Origin: Clostridiaceae bacterium
GTDB lineage: Bacteria; Bacillota; Clostridia; Lachnospirales; Lachnospiraceae
DNA: 64,000 nucleotides
Direction: 5' to 3'
Assembly (NCBI GenBank): GCA_910574345.1
Contig: CAJSZV010000010.1
Span: 124,001 to 188,000, forward strand
Shown here: one piece after another, positions 16,487-25,668 of the stretch
How positions within the stretch are numbered: the stretch's first letter is position 1
Layout of the letters: each line of letters begins with the position of its first letter
Translations under genes and position numbers: made by a program
Notes under the pieces: generated by a model
Seen by the model: the letters and a program-made list of their open reading frames with translations, nothing else
Told to the model about the DNA's origin: nothing
Databases searched by the model: none

Positions 16487-17782
16487 ATGTATCAGTTTGT
16501 ATTATGGGGATATGGAAGAAGAGGAAAACGATTTTTTGATTTTTGCAAAAAAGAACATATTAAGGCTATTATTGATACAAATATAAATTTACAAGGAGGG
16601 GTGGTAGAAAATATACCTATTATTTCTTACGAAAAATATAAAAGTCAGTATTCAAAATATGATATTCTTGTGACAGTAGGGGTTTATGAAGATATTGTTA
16701 AAAGGATGGAGGAAGATCATATCAATCATTATTTCCTGCTGAAAGAGTGTCCGCATGAATTTCGGGGGTATGAAAAAGAGCTTTGGTTTGAGCAGCTGCC
16801 TATAAGAATTGATTTTGGACACAAATATATTATATATGGACTTAATATCTATTCAATATTGTTGCGAGAGTATATTTGTAAGAAGATCGGAACAAATGAT
16901 GTGGGTATTGTTTCAGAGACAAAAAGAAAAGAAGGCATTTTTTTGCCAAAATATGATTTCGTAATTTCTTCTCAAATGTTAGATAAAAAGGATGAATTTG
17001 AGCTGTTAATTGCATGTAAGAGCTATCCGGACAACAGAGAGTATAAGATACAAAATGTATTTTGGTTTGCCCATCAATTTAAGAAGAATTATTCTCCGGA
17101 AATTGATATGCTGAGAGATAAACATAAAGGTCAAAAGTGTTTTATTGTAGCTACAGGACCAAGTATTCGTACAGAAGACTTGGAAAGATTAGGTGCAAGT
17201 GATTATGTTTGTTTTGGAGTAAATAAAATTTATTTATCCTTTGATAAGACAAGCTGGAGGCCTGAATATTTGGTGGCAGCAGATGAAAAGTTTATTGCAT
17301 ATTATGATGAAATGCTGCATTTTGGTGTGAAAAATGTAATCATTTCCGATCTGTTGCCGGAAGTGGCGCAAAAGGCGCGGCAAGAAGGTGTGATCGTATT
17401 CCACTCTGTTATAGATGAGGATGGTTTGCCAGAATTTTCGCAGGACCCAATGTGGAAATTGTATGCCGCTGGAAGTGTGGTATATGAATGTCTCCAATTA
17501 GCGATTTACATGGGATTTAGGGAAATCTATTTACTTGGAACGGACCATAATTATAGTGAAAATCAGTCAGAAAAAGTAAATCATTTTCATAAAAATTATT
17601 ATACTGGAATTGGTAAGCCGAATCAATACGTGAAAGAATATGTGGAAAGAGCCTTCCAGTCCGCAAAATTGTATGCAGAAAATCATGATGTTAAAATTTA
17701 TAACGCCACAAGAGGCGGAAAATTGGAGATTTATGAAAGAGCTGATTTTGACTCATTGATGAAGGAAGGAGAGATTAAATGA
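16487..17782 (+). CDS. DUF115/GT42-like putative sialyltransferase-type protein with N-terminal Rossmann-like domain
   Basis: A 431-aa protein. Residues 1-85 are the shared Rossmann-like module (FVLWGYGRRGKRFF, IKAIIDTN). From about residue 215 it shows CFIVATGPSIRTEDLERLG, VCFGVNKIYLSF and a C-terminal GSVVYECLQLAIYMGFREIYLLGTDHNY. This pattern (G-P-S, N-x-Y, then A-x-x-x-G-x-x-I-Y-L-x-G-x-D) is common to DUF115/MAF proteins and GT42 sialyltransferases, which use CMP-activated nonulosonic acids. Its stop overlaps the start of a CMP-sugar synthetase by 4 bp, supporting use of a CMP-activated acid sugar. The exact activity is inference. Confidence 0.7.
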   Translation: MYQFVLWGYGRRGKRFFDFCKKEHIKAIIDTNINLQGGVVENIPIISYEKYKSQYSKYDILVTVGVYEDIVKRMEEDHINHYFLLKECPHEFRGYEKELWFEQLPIRIDFGHKYIIYGLNIYSILLREYICKKIGTNDVGIVSETKRKEGIFLPKYDFVISSQMLDKKDEFELLIACKSYPDNREYKIQNVFWFAHQFKKNYSPEIDMLRDKHKGQKCFIVATGPSIRTEDLERLGASDYVCFGVNKIYLSFDKTSWRPEYLVAADEKFIAYYDEMLHFGVKNVIISDLLPEVAQKARQEGVIVFHSVIDEDGLPEFSQDPMWKLYAAGSVVYECLQLAIYMGFREIYLLGTDHNYSENQSEKVNHFHKNYYTGIGKPNQYVKEYVERAFQSAKLYAENHDVKIYNATRGGKLEIYERADFDSLMKEGEIK

Positions 17783-18435
17783 AGATAAAAGCATTAGTTG
17801 CAGTGCGTTCAGGATCCGTGAGAGTTGAAAATAAAAATATCAGGCCATTTGCTGGAAGTAATTTGTTAGAGATAAAGTTAGCCCAGCTGAAAAGAATCTC
17901 GAATCTGGATGGAATTGTAGTAAACTCCAATGATTTAGAAATGTTGGATATTGCACGTTCCTATGGCTGTGAAGCTGTGAAAAGAGATAGTTACTACGCT
18001 TCTAATGATGTTTCTATGAGTGAAGTATATAAAAATATGGCAGAAAATTTTAATGCAGATATTGTTGCGTATATCAATGTAACAAATCCCTTATTAAAGG
18101 ATAAAACAATTTTCCAGGCCATTGAAACATATAAAAAAAATTTGGGTAAGTATGATTCTTTAAATTCAGCGCATTTGATAAAAGAATTTATGTTTCAGAA
18201 TAATCTTCCTATTAATTATGATTTGCGTCATCAGCCAAGAAGCCAGGATTTGCCGGATATTTATGCTTTAAATTTTGCCATTAGTATTATAGAAAGAAAA
18301 AATATGATAGAAGGAAAAAATGTTGTTGGGTATAAACCATATATTTATGGAATTGATGAAGTCGAAGCCACAGATATAGATAATCAAATTGATTTTGATT
18401 TTGCAGAATATATGTACGTACATACTAAGCAGTAG
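17779..18435 (+). CDS. Acylneuraminate cytidylyltransferase family protein (NeuA-like)
   Basis: A 218-aa CMP-sugar synthetase-like enzyme. The N-terminus ALVAVRSGSVRVENKNIRPF matches the CTP-binding pattern of NeuA/LegF/PseF, with the Lys-Gly pair altered. Further matches are VVNSNDLEMLDIARSYG, SNDVSMSEVYKNM and NVTNPLLKDKTIFQAIETY. It would activate a nonulosonic acid or Kdo-like sugar with CTP. It overlaps the upstream DUF115/GT42-like gene (ATGA), implying coupled translation. No synthase gene such as neuB or its partners is in the window, so the acid sugar must come from elsewhere. It lacks the Rossmann-like module. Confidence 0.8.
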   Translation: MKIKALVAVRSGSVRVENKNIRPFAGSNLLEIKLAQLKRISNLDGIVVNSNDLEMLDIARSYGCEAVKRDSYYASNDVSMSEVYKNMAENFNADIVAYINVTNPLLKDKTIFQAIETYKKNLGKYDSLNSAHLIKEFMFQNNLPINYDLRHQPRSQDLPDIYALNFAISIIERKNMIEGKNVVGYKPYIYGIDEVEATDIDNQIDFDFAEYMYVHTKQ

Positions 18436-18466
18436 ACATATAATTAAAATAAGGGAATAAGAAAGA

Positions 18467-19546
18467 ATGAAATTTAGCGTTATAACAGTAGTATATAACG
18501 GCGAAAAGACAATAGAGCGTACAATTCAAAGTGTAATTGAACAGAAAAATGCTGATATAGAATATATTATTATAGATGGCAGTTCAACAGATAGAACAAT
18601 GGAATATGTCAGAAAATATACTTCTCATATTGCGAGGATAGTAAGTGAACCAGACAGAGGCATTTATGATGCGATGAATAAGGGAAGCAGACTGGCGACA
18701 GGAGATATTATTGCTTTTTTAAACAGTGACGACTGGTACGAAAAAGATGTCTTGCAGAATGTGATAGCTAGATTTGAAAACAGTGAAATTGATATTTTAT
18801 GTGCAGATGCCAGAGTCATCAGCGAGTATGGAAATAGAATCCGAAGGGCAGAGTTGGATAAAAGAACTGTGTTCAGACGGCTCCCTACATCACATCAGGC
18901 AATTTTCACGACACGAAAATGGTTTGAAAAAATTGGTGAATTTGACACAAATTATATAGTATCAGCAGATTTTGAATGGATGACACGCTCAATTATGAAC
19001 AACTGCAAGACAGAATTGCTTCATCAGGTTGTGGTGAATTTCTTGTCAGGTGGATTTTCAGCAAAATATTCAGAACTCTGTTATCAAGAGATTAAGAGGA
19101 TTGCTTTTCAGTATTATTCGGGGACTTTCGTGGAATCTGAAATGAAAAAATACTATATGTATGAGGATTTTATACGCACGAATGAAGAATGTATGTGGCT
19201 GGGAATGGAAAGCTTTGAGAGAAAGATAAAAGAGAGAGTCCCGCTAACAAAGAGTGTTTACATTTTTGGAATAGGAAAAGTAGGAGTAGAATGCTTTAAA
19301 ATGTTAAGAAAATTAGGATACTCCATTGCTGGATTTGTGGATAATCATCCATCTAAAGCACAAAAAGAATTTATGGGGAAAATAATTCAATCAATTGAGA
19401 ATTTAGAGCCCGGAAGCGATTATATTATTATAGCTTCAACAAAATATGAAAATGACATAATGTTGCAAGTTGAAGGATACGGTTTTCAGAAGAAAAGAGA
19501 CTTTGATTTATATACAGAACTTAAAGATTGTTTGTTTGATGAGTAG
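18467..19546 (+). CDS. Family 2 glycosyltransferase with C-terminal Rossmann-like domain
   Basis: A 359-aa protein. The GT2 domain (SVITVVYNGEKTIERTIQSVIEQKNADIEYIIIDGSSTDRT) has the N-S-D-D-W segment (AFLNSDDWYE) and SEPDRGIYDAMNKG, typical of WcaA/Wbb-type transferases. From about residue 262 the shared module appears (SVYIFGIGKVGVECFKML, IAGFVDNHPSK). The transferase acts at the cytoplasmic face on a lipid-linked glycan. Its 3' end runs up to the next gene's RBS. Confidence 0.9.
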   Translation: MKFSVITVVYNGEKTIERTIQSVIEQKNADIEYIIIDGSSTDRTMEYVRKYTSHIARIVSEPDRGIYDAMNKGSRLATGDIIAFLNSDDWYEKDVLQNVIARFENSEIDILCADARVISEYGNRIRRAELDKRTVFRRLPTSHQAIFTTRKWFEKIGEFDTNYIVSADFEWMTRSIMNNCKTELLHQVVVNFLSGGFSAKYSELCYQEIKRIAFQYYSGTFVESEMKKYYMYEDFIRTNEECMWLGMESFERKIKERVPLTKSVYIFGIGKVGVECFKMLRKLGYSIAGFVDNHPSKAQKEFMGKIIQSIENLEPGSDYIIIASTKYENDIMLQVEGYGFQKKRDFDLYTELKDCLFDE

Positions 19547-19553
19547 GAGGAAA

Positions 19554-21110
19554 ATGTATACAATATTATATTTTTTGGATTATGGTGAAAGATTGGGAGG
19601 AGCTGCAAATACACTTCTTCAGCAGGCTTCCTTGATGAAAAGAGCAGGAAATAATATAATGGTCTTTGTTTCGGATCTTTTTGGCAGACATACAGCAAAA
19701 GAATATGTGGATATTTATGCTCGGAATGATATAGAGATAACGTATACTACATATCGTTTTTCCTCACAGCCGGAAGATATCGATATCATTTGTATAGATG
19801 AAAATTATGAACAATTAAAAGAAATCATAGAAGAAGCAAAACCAGATCTATTACATTCAGTCCAAATTAATCCACTGGTGGAATTAATTGGAAGAGAATT
19901 GCAAATTCCTCATATCATGAATGTTTATCCTCTTTTACCGGAATTTTTTTGTTTAGACTATATCGATGTGTTTCCCCATTACCATATTTGTGATTCCTGG
20001 TTTTGGGCAAAAGAATGGAATAAGTATTGGGGAACAGATTCTACTTGCATCAGGACAGTGGTTCATTTAAAGAGCAATGCTGAAAATGAGATTAAAAGAA
20101 CAGACGAAAAAACAAGATATATTTGCGCAGGGGTTTTGTCCCCGGGAAAAAATCAGCTGGAAGTAATCAAAGCGTTTCACAATGCATTGAAAAAAGGTAT
20201 ATCTGGTTCACTGTCATTTTATGGTTATGATAATAATGATTATGCTGAAAAATGCAAATCTTATATTGAAAGAAATAATCTGTCTGAATTAGTGCAAATA
20301 AAGGGATTTTGTGCAGATATGGAAAAGGTATATCAAAACAGCGATGTACTGATTTGCGGAAGCACAAGAGAATCTTACCCGAATGTGGTTTCAGAGGCTA
20401 TGGCGTATGGGCTGGTTGTTATATCCACCCCAGTAGCAGGGGTTCCTGAATTATTGAAAGACGGAATAAATGGCTATCTCACAGATGATTTCACATCCCA
20501 GTCGATCAGCAGGAAAATATTAGAATTTCATGGTGATATTGGGAAAGAGCGTTTGGAAAAAATCAGAAGAAACAGTTATAAAACCTATGAACAGTATCAT
20601 TCCCCCTCTTTGGTGACAAAACAGCTATTAAAATATTATGATCACGTTATCCGGGATAACAAAAAAAGCTCAGAAGTGGGTGTCGCAGATATCAGAAATA
20701 CATTTGCAGAGTATATAAATATATATCATGAAAACTGTTCCTGTTTTACTGACCCCAAAAGAGTATCTTTAAAATTGTGGTATCTTTATTATATGAAAGA
20801 AAGTATCGAGACGGCAGTGAAAAAGGACACAAGTGTTTATATTTGGGGAACCGGGATATATGGTACTGCAGTGAAGGAGCTGGCAGAGATTTTTCTCCCT
20901 GCTATTCCAATACATGGTTTTTTGGATTCAAAAAAGGAGGGAACTTTTAAGGGTTATACCATATATAATCCCGATGAAATTCTTCCAAAAGAGAACATTG
21001 TGATATTGATTGGTGTGGTAAATGGACAAAATGAAATAATAGAAAAATTGAAAATGTGGGGAAAGGGTTTTAATAAGGAGTATTTTATTTTGTCAGCCAG
21101 GGCCTGGTAA
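19554..21110 (+). CDS. Family 4 glycosyltransferase with C-terminal Rossmann-like domain
   Basis: A 518-aa GT-B glycosyltransferase. I place the start at the ATG preceded by TAGGAGG; longer in-frame starts lie inside the upstream gene. Matches include YFLDYGERLGGAANTLLQQASLM, YICAGVLSPGKNQLEVIKAF, IKGFCADMEKVYQNSDVLICGSTRESYPNVVSEAMAYGLVVISTPVAGVPELL, the last being the donor-binding E-x7-E region of GT4. From about residue 425 comes the shared module (SVYIWGTGIYGTAVKEL, IHGFLDSKKEG). It adds a sugar to the growing glycan. Confidence 0.9.
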   Translation: MYTILYFLDYGERLGGAANTLLQQASLMKRAGNNIMVFVSDLFGRHTAKEYVDIYARNDIEITYTTYRFSSQPEDIDIICIDENYEQLKEIIEEAKPDLLHSVQINPLVELIGRELQIPHIMNVYPLLPEFFCLDYIDVFPHYHICDSWFWAKEWNKYWGTDSTCIRTVVHLKSNAENEIKRTDEKTRYICAGVLSPGKNQLEVIKAFHNALKKGISGSLSFYGYDNNDYAEKCKSYIERNNLSELVQIKGFCADMEKVYQNSDVLICGSTRESYPNVVSEAMAYGLVVISTPVAGVPELLKDGINGYLTDDFTSQSISRKILEFHGDIGKERLEKIRRNSYKTYEQYHSPSLVTKQLLKYYDHVIRDNKKSSEVGVADIRNTFAEYINIYHENCSCFTDPKRVSLKLWYLYYMKESIETAVKKDTSVYIWGTGIYGTAVKELAEIFLPAIPIHGFLDSKKEGTFKGYTIYNPDEILPKENIVILIGVVNGQNEIIEKLKMWGKGFNKEYFILSARAW

Positions 21111-21139
21111 AAATGATAAGAAAAAAGAGGAAGACTTAC

Positions 21140-22369
21140 ATGGACATAGCCACAATATTATTTACATACAACAGAAGCAGACATACGAAAGCTGTATTGG
21201 ATGCCCTTGCACAGAATAATCGATTGCCTCAGAAGCTGTTTATCTTTCAAGATGGAATGAAAGAATCAACAGATAGAAATGAATGGGAAAAGGTAAGAAA
21301 TGAGATTACAGCTGTTTCCTGGTGCGATACAGAGGTTATCATACATGAGAAGAACAAAGGACTGGCAAGTTCCATAAAATTTGGGGTAAGCAAAGTTTTT
21401 CAAGCATATGATGCAGTCATTGTGTTAGAGGACGACTGCGTCCCTCATCCACAGTTTATGGAATATATGGTAAAGGCGTTAGAAAAATATGAGAAATATA
21501 AAAATGTATTTCATATAGGAGCTTGTTCAGAGCCAGTTGATGTTGACGGAGATGGAACTGATGCTTACTTTTTAGGGCGGATCAATTCATGGGGCTGGGG
21601 AACCTGGAGGGACAGGTGGAAACAGTTTGACAATGATTATACAATGATTGGGAAAATCAAGTCAGATGTTGAATTGAATGAGTGGTTTACTCTCTGGGGG
21701 CAGGATCTGGAGTCACATGTACTAGGCAATGTCGTGGGTAAATCAGATTCATGGGCTGCCTTTTGGGCACTTACGGTTATTATGAAACAGGGATATTGTA
21801 TGTCACCATATGAGTCAATGGTCACGAATATAGGTCTTGATGGGACAGGTGTCCATTGCGGAATAAGAGAAAGTGGATTAAAAGTTCGGCCAAAAGAAAA
21901 GCTGACCGAAATTATTTTGCCAGACCAGGTGGAATTGATCAGAGATTATAAAAGAATATTTGCAAATTATCATACATGGACTAGCCCAGAAGTCAGAAAT
22001 GAGTATTATAAAAATGTTGCTTTGGATTTGCTGGAGCTTCAAAAGAACAAGAAAACCATAGGAAAGTATTTAAGTGATTTCGATATTCACAATATTATGA
22101 TATGGGGAACAGGAAGACTATGTGATTATCTGATATCTGAATTGAACCATGAAATCACAATCGATGCAATTGTGGAAACTTATCCTAAAAAAGGAGATTA
22201 TAAGGGGATGAAAGTTATCAGCTGGAAGGAGATACAATCAAATAAGTCATTGATAATCCTTATACCAGGATACGATATTAAACGAATAGAGAATATGATA
22301 AGAAGTGCAGGACTAAAAAATAACATAATCCCAATTGACAGACTGATAAGCAGGATTCTTACTCTTTAG
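21140..22369 (+). CDS. GT-A glycosyltransferase with C-terminal Rossmann-like domain
   Basis: The chosen start (MDIATILFTYNRSRHT) has GAGGAAG upstream at suitable spacing; another in-frame ATG lies at 21113. Length is 409 aa. The N-terminal GT-A fold shows LPQKLFIFQDGMKES, EKNKGLASSIKFGV, the DxD-like VLEDDCVPHPQFMEY, and NSWGWGTWRDRW, a tryptophan-rich signature of a group of GT2-like transferases. From about residue 318 comes the shared module (IMIWGTGRLCDYLISEL), whose third glycine is replaced and whose second strand ends in VETYPKKGDYKG instead of the usual D-N. Confidence 0.82.
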   Translation: MDIATILFTYNRSRHTKAVLDALAQNNRLPQKLFIFQDGMKESTDRNEWEKVRNEITAVSWCDTEVIIHEKNKGLASSIKFGVSKVFQAYDAVIVLEDDCVPHPQFMEYMVKALEKYEKYKNVFHIGACSEPVDVDGDGTDAYFLGRINSWGWGTWRDRWKQFDNDYTMIGKIKSDVELNEWFTLWGQDLESHVLGNVVGKSDSWAAFWALTVIMKQGYCMSPYESMVTNIGLDGTGVHCGIRESGLKVRPKEKLTEIILPDQVELIRDYKRIFANYHTWTSPEVRNEYYKNVALDLLELQKNKKTIGKYLSDFDIHNIMIWGTGRLCDYLISELNHEITIDAIVETYPKKGDYKGMKVISWKEIQSNKSLIILIPGYDIKRIENMIRSAGLKNNIIPIDRLISRILTL

Positions 22370-22384
22370 GAGCGTTTAAAGTAT

Positions 22385-23557
22385 ATGAAAAAAGTTATTA
22401 TTTCTTTTACGTCCTATCCGGCCAGAATAGAAAACGTACATAAAGTAGTGAAAAGCTTATTGGAACAAACAGAAAAGCCGGATGAAATCGTGTTATGGTT
22501 ATCTTTGGCAGAGTTTCCAAAACAGTACGGAGATTTGCCGGAAAGCCTAAACTGCTTAATTGGAGAGAATGGATTTCGGATAGAGTGGGTAAAAGAAAAT
22601 TTAAAATCTCATAAAAAATATTTTTATGTTTTGCAGAATAATGAGAATATAGTAATTACAGTTGATGATGATGTGTATTATCATAAAACAATGGTTCATA
22701 CTTTAATGGAGTCTTATAAGAAACATCCTTGCGCTGTATCAGCACGAAATGTTCATATGATTTTTTCTGAAAGTCATTATTTAGCGCCATATATTCATTG
22801 GGAAAGCTATGTTTCAGAATATGAGGGATGCGAACGTATGGATTTGTGTGCTATAGGGGTAGGAGGCGTATTGTATCCCCCAGGATGTGCAGCAGATTAC
22901 TGGTTTGACAGAAAAATGATACAAGATTATGCACAAAATCAAGATGACTTATGGCTAAAGTATAATCAGATTATAGCCGGAATACCTGTGGTCTATACCA
23001 GGAGTCAGGGAGAAGATGTTTTAATAAAAGGTACACAGGATTGTGCGCTGCATTTGCAAAATGCTTCTGGAGGAGGAAATGATATTTGCATCAAAAAGTT
23101 GACAGAAAAACTGACAACAGATGTTCCTTTAATTTATCATAACTGGTTCAGAAATTTAATGAATAGAAGTGAGTTCCTATTTTACAAAAGGAAGTATTAT
23201 AGAGATAAAATAGAGAATATTGTTTTGCATTGCGGAGAAAAAGATATTTATATATGTGGTGCGGGAAAATATGCTAGGATTTTATGGAGTTTTATAAATA
23301 AATGCGGCTATGGAGAGATGATACAAGGTTTTTTAGTATCGCAAAAGATTGATGACGGGGATATGAAGAATATTCCGGAAGTGAAACAAATTTGTGAGCT
23401 GGACAAGATGGATTCTTTTGCTGTTATTTGTGGGGTAAGTGAAAAGTATAGAAAAGAGATGATACAGAGTTTAGAACTATATAAAAAGTGTGTATGGATA
23501 GATATCGATTTGTTGGACGTGGTGAGAGTAGAGCGATTGGGAGAGCTTATACCATGA
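22385..23557 (+). CDS. Putative GT-A glycosyltransferase with C-terminal Rossmann-like domain
   Basis: A 390-aa protein. The N-terminal domain (IISFTSYPARIENVHKVVKSLLEQTEKPDEIVLWLS) and the VITVDDDVYYHKTMV metal-binding segment indicate a GT-A transferase of the group often annotated as a glycosyltransferase without family. From about residue 279 the shared module follows (DIYICGAGKYARILWSF, IQGFLVSQK, with no Asp at the end of the second strand). It lies in the run of adjacent glycosyltransferase genes. The RBS (TAGGAG) is somewhat far from the ATG. Confidence 0.75.
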   Translation: MKKVIISFTSYPARIENVHKVVKSLLEQTEKPDEIVLWLSLAEFPKQYGDLPESLNCLIGENGFRIEWVKENLKSHKKYFYVLQNNENIVITVDDDVYYHKTMVHTLMESYKKHPCAVSARNVHMIFSESHYLAPYIHWESYVSEYEGCERMDLCAIGVGGVLYPPGCAADYWFDRKMIQDYAQNQDDLWLKYNQIIAGIPVVYTRSQGEDVLIKGTQDCALHLQNASGGGNDICIKKLTEKLTTDVPLIYHNWFRNLMNRSEFLFYKRKYYRDKIENIVLHCGEKDIYICGAGKYARILWSFINKCGYGEMIQGFLVSQKIDDGDMKNIPEVKQICELDKMDSFAVICGVSEKYRKEMIQSLELYKKCVWIDIDLLDVVRVERLGELIP

Positions 23558-23600
23558 AGGCTGACAGAAAATAAAAAGATGGCGAAGAGGAACTATATGA

Positions 23601-25649
23601 ATGAATAAATTTCAGCAATTTAAAGAAAAAAAGATATTGATTTATGGAACAGGGAAAGTTGCTGCCAGACTGATTGAATCGTTATCTGGCTTTCATATTA
23701 TCGGAGTAATAGATCGGGTTTATGCAGAAGGAGATTTTGCGGGAATTCCAATCCTGACATGGGATGATATAAAAAGAAATATGGCAGACGTCATTATACT
23801 TGGGGCATTGAAAGCAAATTATCAGAGCATATTTGATCGAATCCAGTATCGATGTATTGCCTTGGGGATTGATATATACGGAGAGAATGGAAGGAATCTG
23901 ATGAAGGATTATCAGATGAAATATATGGAAAGCTCTCATATGAGATATTTTCAAAAAAACGGGGATGAGTTGAAAGGAATCATTGATTCATATGATGCTG
24001 TAAGTTTCGACTTGTTTGATACCCTCATTATGCGGAAAGTCCTAGAACCAACAGATATATTTGCTATAGTGGAAGAAAAGTTAAAATGTAAAAAAATACA
24101 AGTCGCAGATTTTAAGAAAAAAAGACGTACAGCAGAAATACAATTCCATAATCCAAAGATTAGCCAGATATATGACCGATTAAAAGAGCTTACAAAAATG
24201 AATGAAGAAGAAAAAATGATTGCTATGGAGATGGAAATACAATGTGAGAAACAATGTTTAGTACCAAGAGTTGCAATGGTAGAGATTATGAATTACGCGA
24301 TTGAGAACGGAAAAAAGGTAAACATTATTTCTGATATGTATCTTCCAGCCTCAGTTTTAGAACCTTTTCTTAAAAAGATGGGGATAGAAGGCTATCAAAA
24401 GTTATATGTTTCCTGTGATTATGGGGTAGGAAAAGGAAGCGGAATTTTTAAAATTTACCGGCGGGATGTGGGAGATGTAAAGTGTCTTCATATAGGAGAT
24501 AACATAAATTCAGATGTAATGATTCCACAAAAGTACGGAATTGATACTTATGAAATAAAAAGTGCGATAGATATGCTGAAAATGTCAAGTCTGCGGAGAC
24601 TTTTATTTTGCTCTGGAAAAATCAATAATCATGTTGCATTGGGATTGGTATTGGCAGAGTTACTGAATGATCCATTTGCATTATATAAAACAGCAGGGTT
24701 TGTGCCAATAAAACAGCAGCAAGTGTTGGCAAAGCTTTTTATAGCTCCATCAGTACTGATTTATATGCAAACCTTGGCTCAAATTATAAATGCGAAAAAA
24801 TATGAAGCTATCTTATTTACTGCAAGAGACGGGTATCTGTTAAAGAAAATTTATGAAACACAGCTCGCAGATAAGTACCATACCCCCGCGGTATATTTTT
24901 TGGCTTCCAGAAAGCTGAGTCTGGCGTCAACCATAGTCTCTGTTCAAGCTGTACTAGGTCTCTGCAAGTGGTTTCAGACGAAAGAAAAACTTAGCAGGTT
25001 TTTAAAAGAAATGTTTACAGAATCAGAGTTTTTCTTATATGAAGCGGAAGGAAATCTGGAAGAAACCCTTATCTCTGTTAGTGACAAGCTAATATATTAT
25101 TCAGATGCTATACGAAAAAATTATAAAAAATATGCTGATAACCTACATATAGACTGGAGTAAAAAGTATTTACTTTGTGATTTGAATTCAAGCGGGACAG
25201 TACAGAATGCTTTGAATGAAATATTCTCTACAGATCTGGATGGTTTATATTTGTGCAGAAAAGGGAGTTCCAGAAAGATAAATGTAGTGTCTGTGTATGA
25301 TGAAAGGGATGGAGTGGATTTTACCCATGCGGTGGATTTATTAGAAACTATTTTAACATCTAATGATCCATCAGTTAAAACAATGGATGAAGAAGGAAAT
25401 CCTATATATACAGAGGAAAAAAGAACAAAGTCAGAATTGATTATGGTGCAAACTGCGCAAAATGCAATCATGGAATATGTACAGCAATATGATGAGATAA
25501 TTGGTATAGAAAAGAATATTGATTCGTATTTTCCAGAAATAGTGTTAGGACTTATAGATAGTGTCAAATATGAGGGTGAAACTGAATTTTTGGAAAGGCT
25601 GCAGCACATGGATGATTTGAACCAAATTTCCACAGCAGTATTAAAATAA
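23601..25649 (+). CDS. HAD-superfamily protein (COG5610-like) with N-terminal Rossmann-like domain, copy A
   Basis: A 682-aa protein. Residues about 10-100 are the shared module (KILIYGTGKVAARLIESL, IIGVIDRVYAEGDF). Residues about 130-330 form a HAD hydrolase domain: the nucleophile motif VSFDLFDTLIMRK, then NIISDMYLPA and CLHIGDNINSD. The C-terminal 340 residues form a further domain (ILFTARDGYLLKKIYE, LLCDLNSSGTVQNALNEIF) that again looks HAD- or transferase-like. Proteins of this type occur in capsule loci, but their reaction is not established. The next gene is a full-length paralogue, so the two arose by tandem duplication. Confidence 0.72.
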   Translation: MNKFQQFKEKKILIYGTGKVAARLIESLSGFHIIGVIDRVYAEGDFAGIPILTWDDIKRNMADVIILGALKANYQSIFDRIQYRCIALGIDIYGENGRNLMKDYQMKYMESSHMRYFQKNGDELKGIIDSYDAVSFDLFDTLIMRKVLEPTDIFAIVEEKLKCKKIQVADFKKKRRTAEIQFHNPKISQIYDRLKELTKMNEEEKMIAMEMEIQCEKQCLVPRVAMVEIMNYAIENGKKVNIISDMYLPASVLEPFLKKMGIEGYQKLYVSCDYGVGKGSGIFKIYRRDVGDVKCLHIGDNINSDVMIPQKYGIDTYEIKSAIDMLKMSSLRRLLFCSGKINNHVALGLVLAELLNDPFALYKTAGFVPIKQQQVLAKLFIAPSVLIYMQTLAQIINAKKYEAILFTARDGYLLKKIYETQLADKYHTPAVYFLASRKLSLASTIVSVQAVLGLCKWFQTKEKLSRFLKEMFTESEFFLYEAEGNLEETLISVSDKLIYYSDAIRKNYKKYADNLHIDWSKKYLLCDLNSSGTVQNALNEIFSTDLDGLYLCRKGSSRKINVVSVYDERDGVDFTHAVDLLETILTSNDPSVKTMDEEGNPIYTEEKRTKSELIMVQTAQNAIMEYVQQYDEIIGIEKNIDSYFPEIVLGLIDSVKYEGETEFLERLQHMDDLNQISTAVLK

Positions 25650-25668
25650 TCTGAGTCGGGAATCAAGG

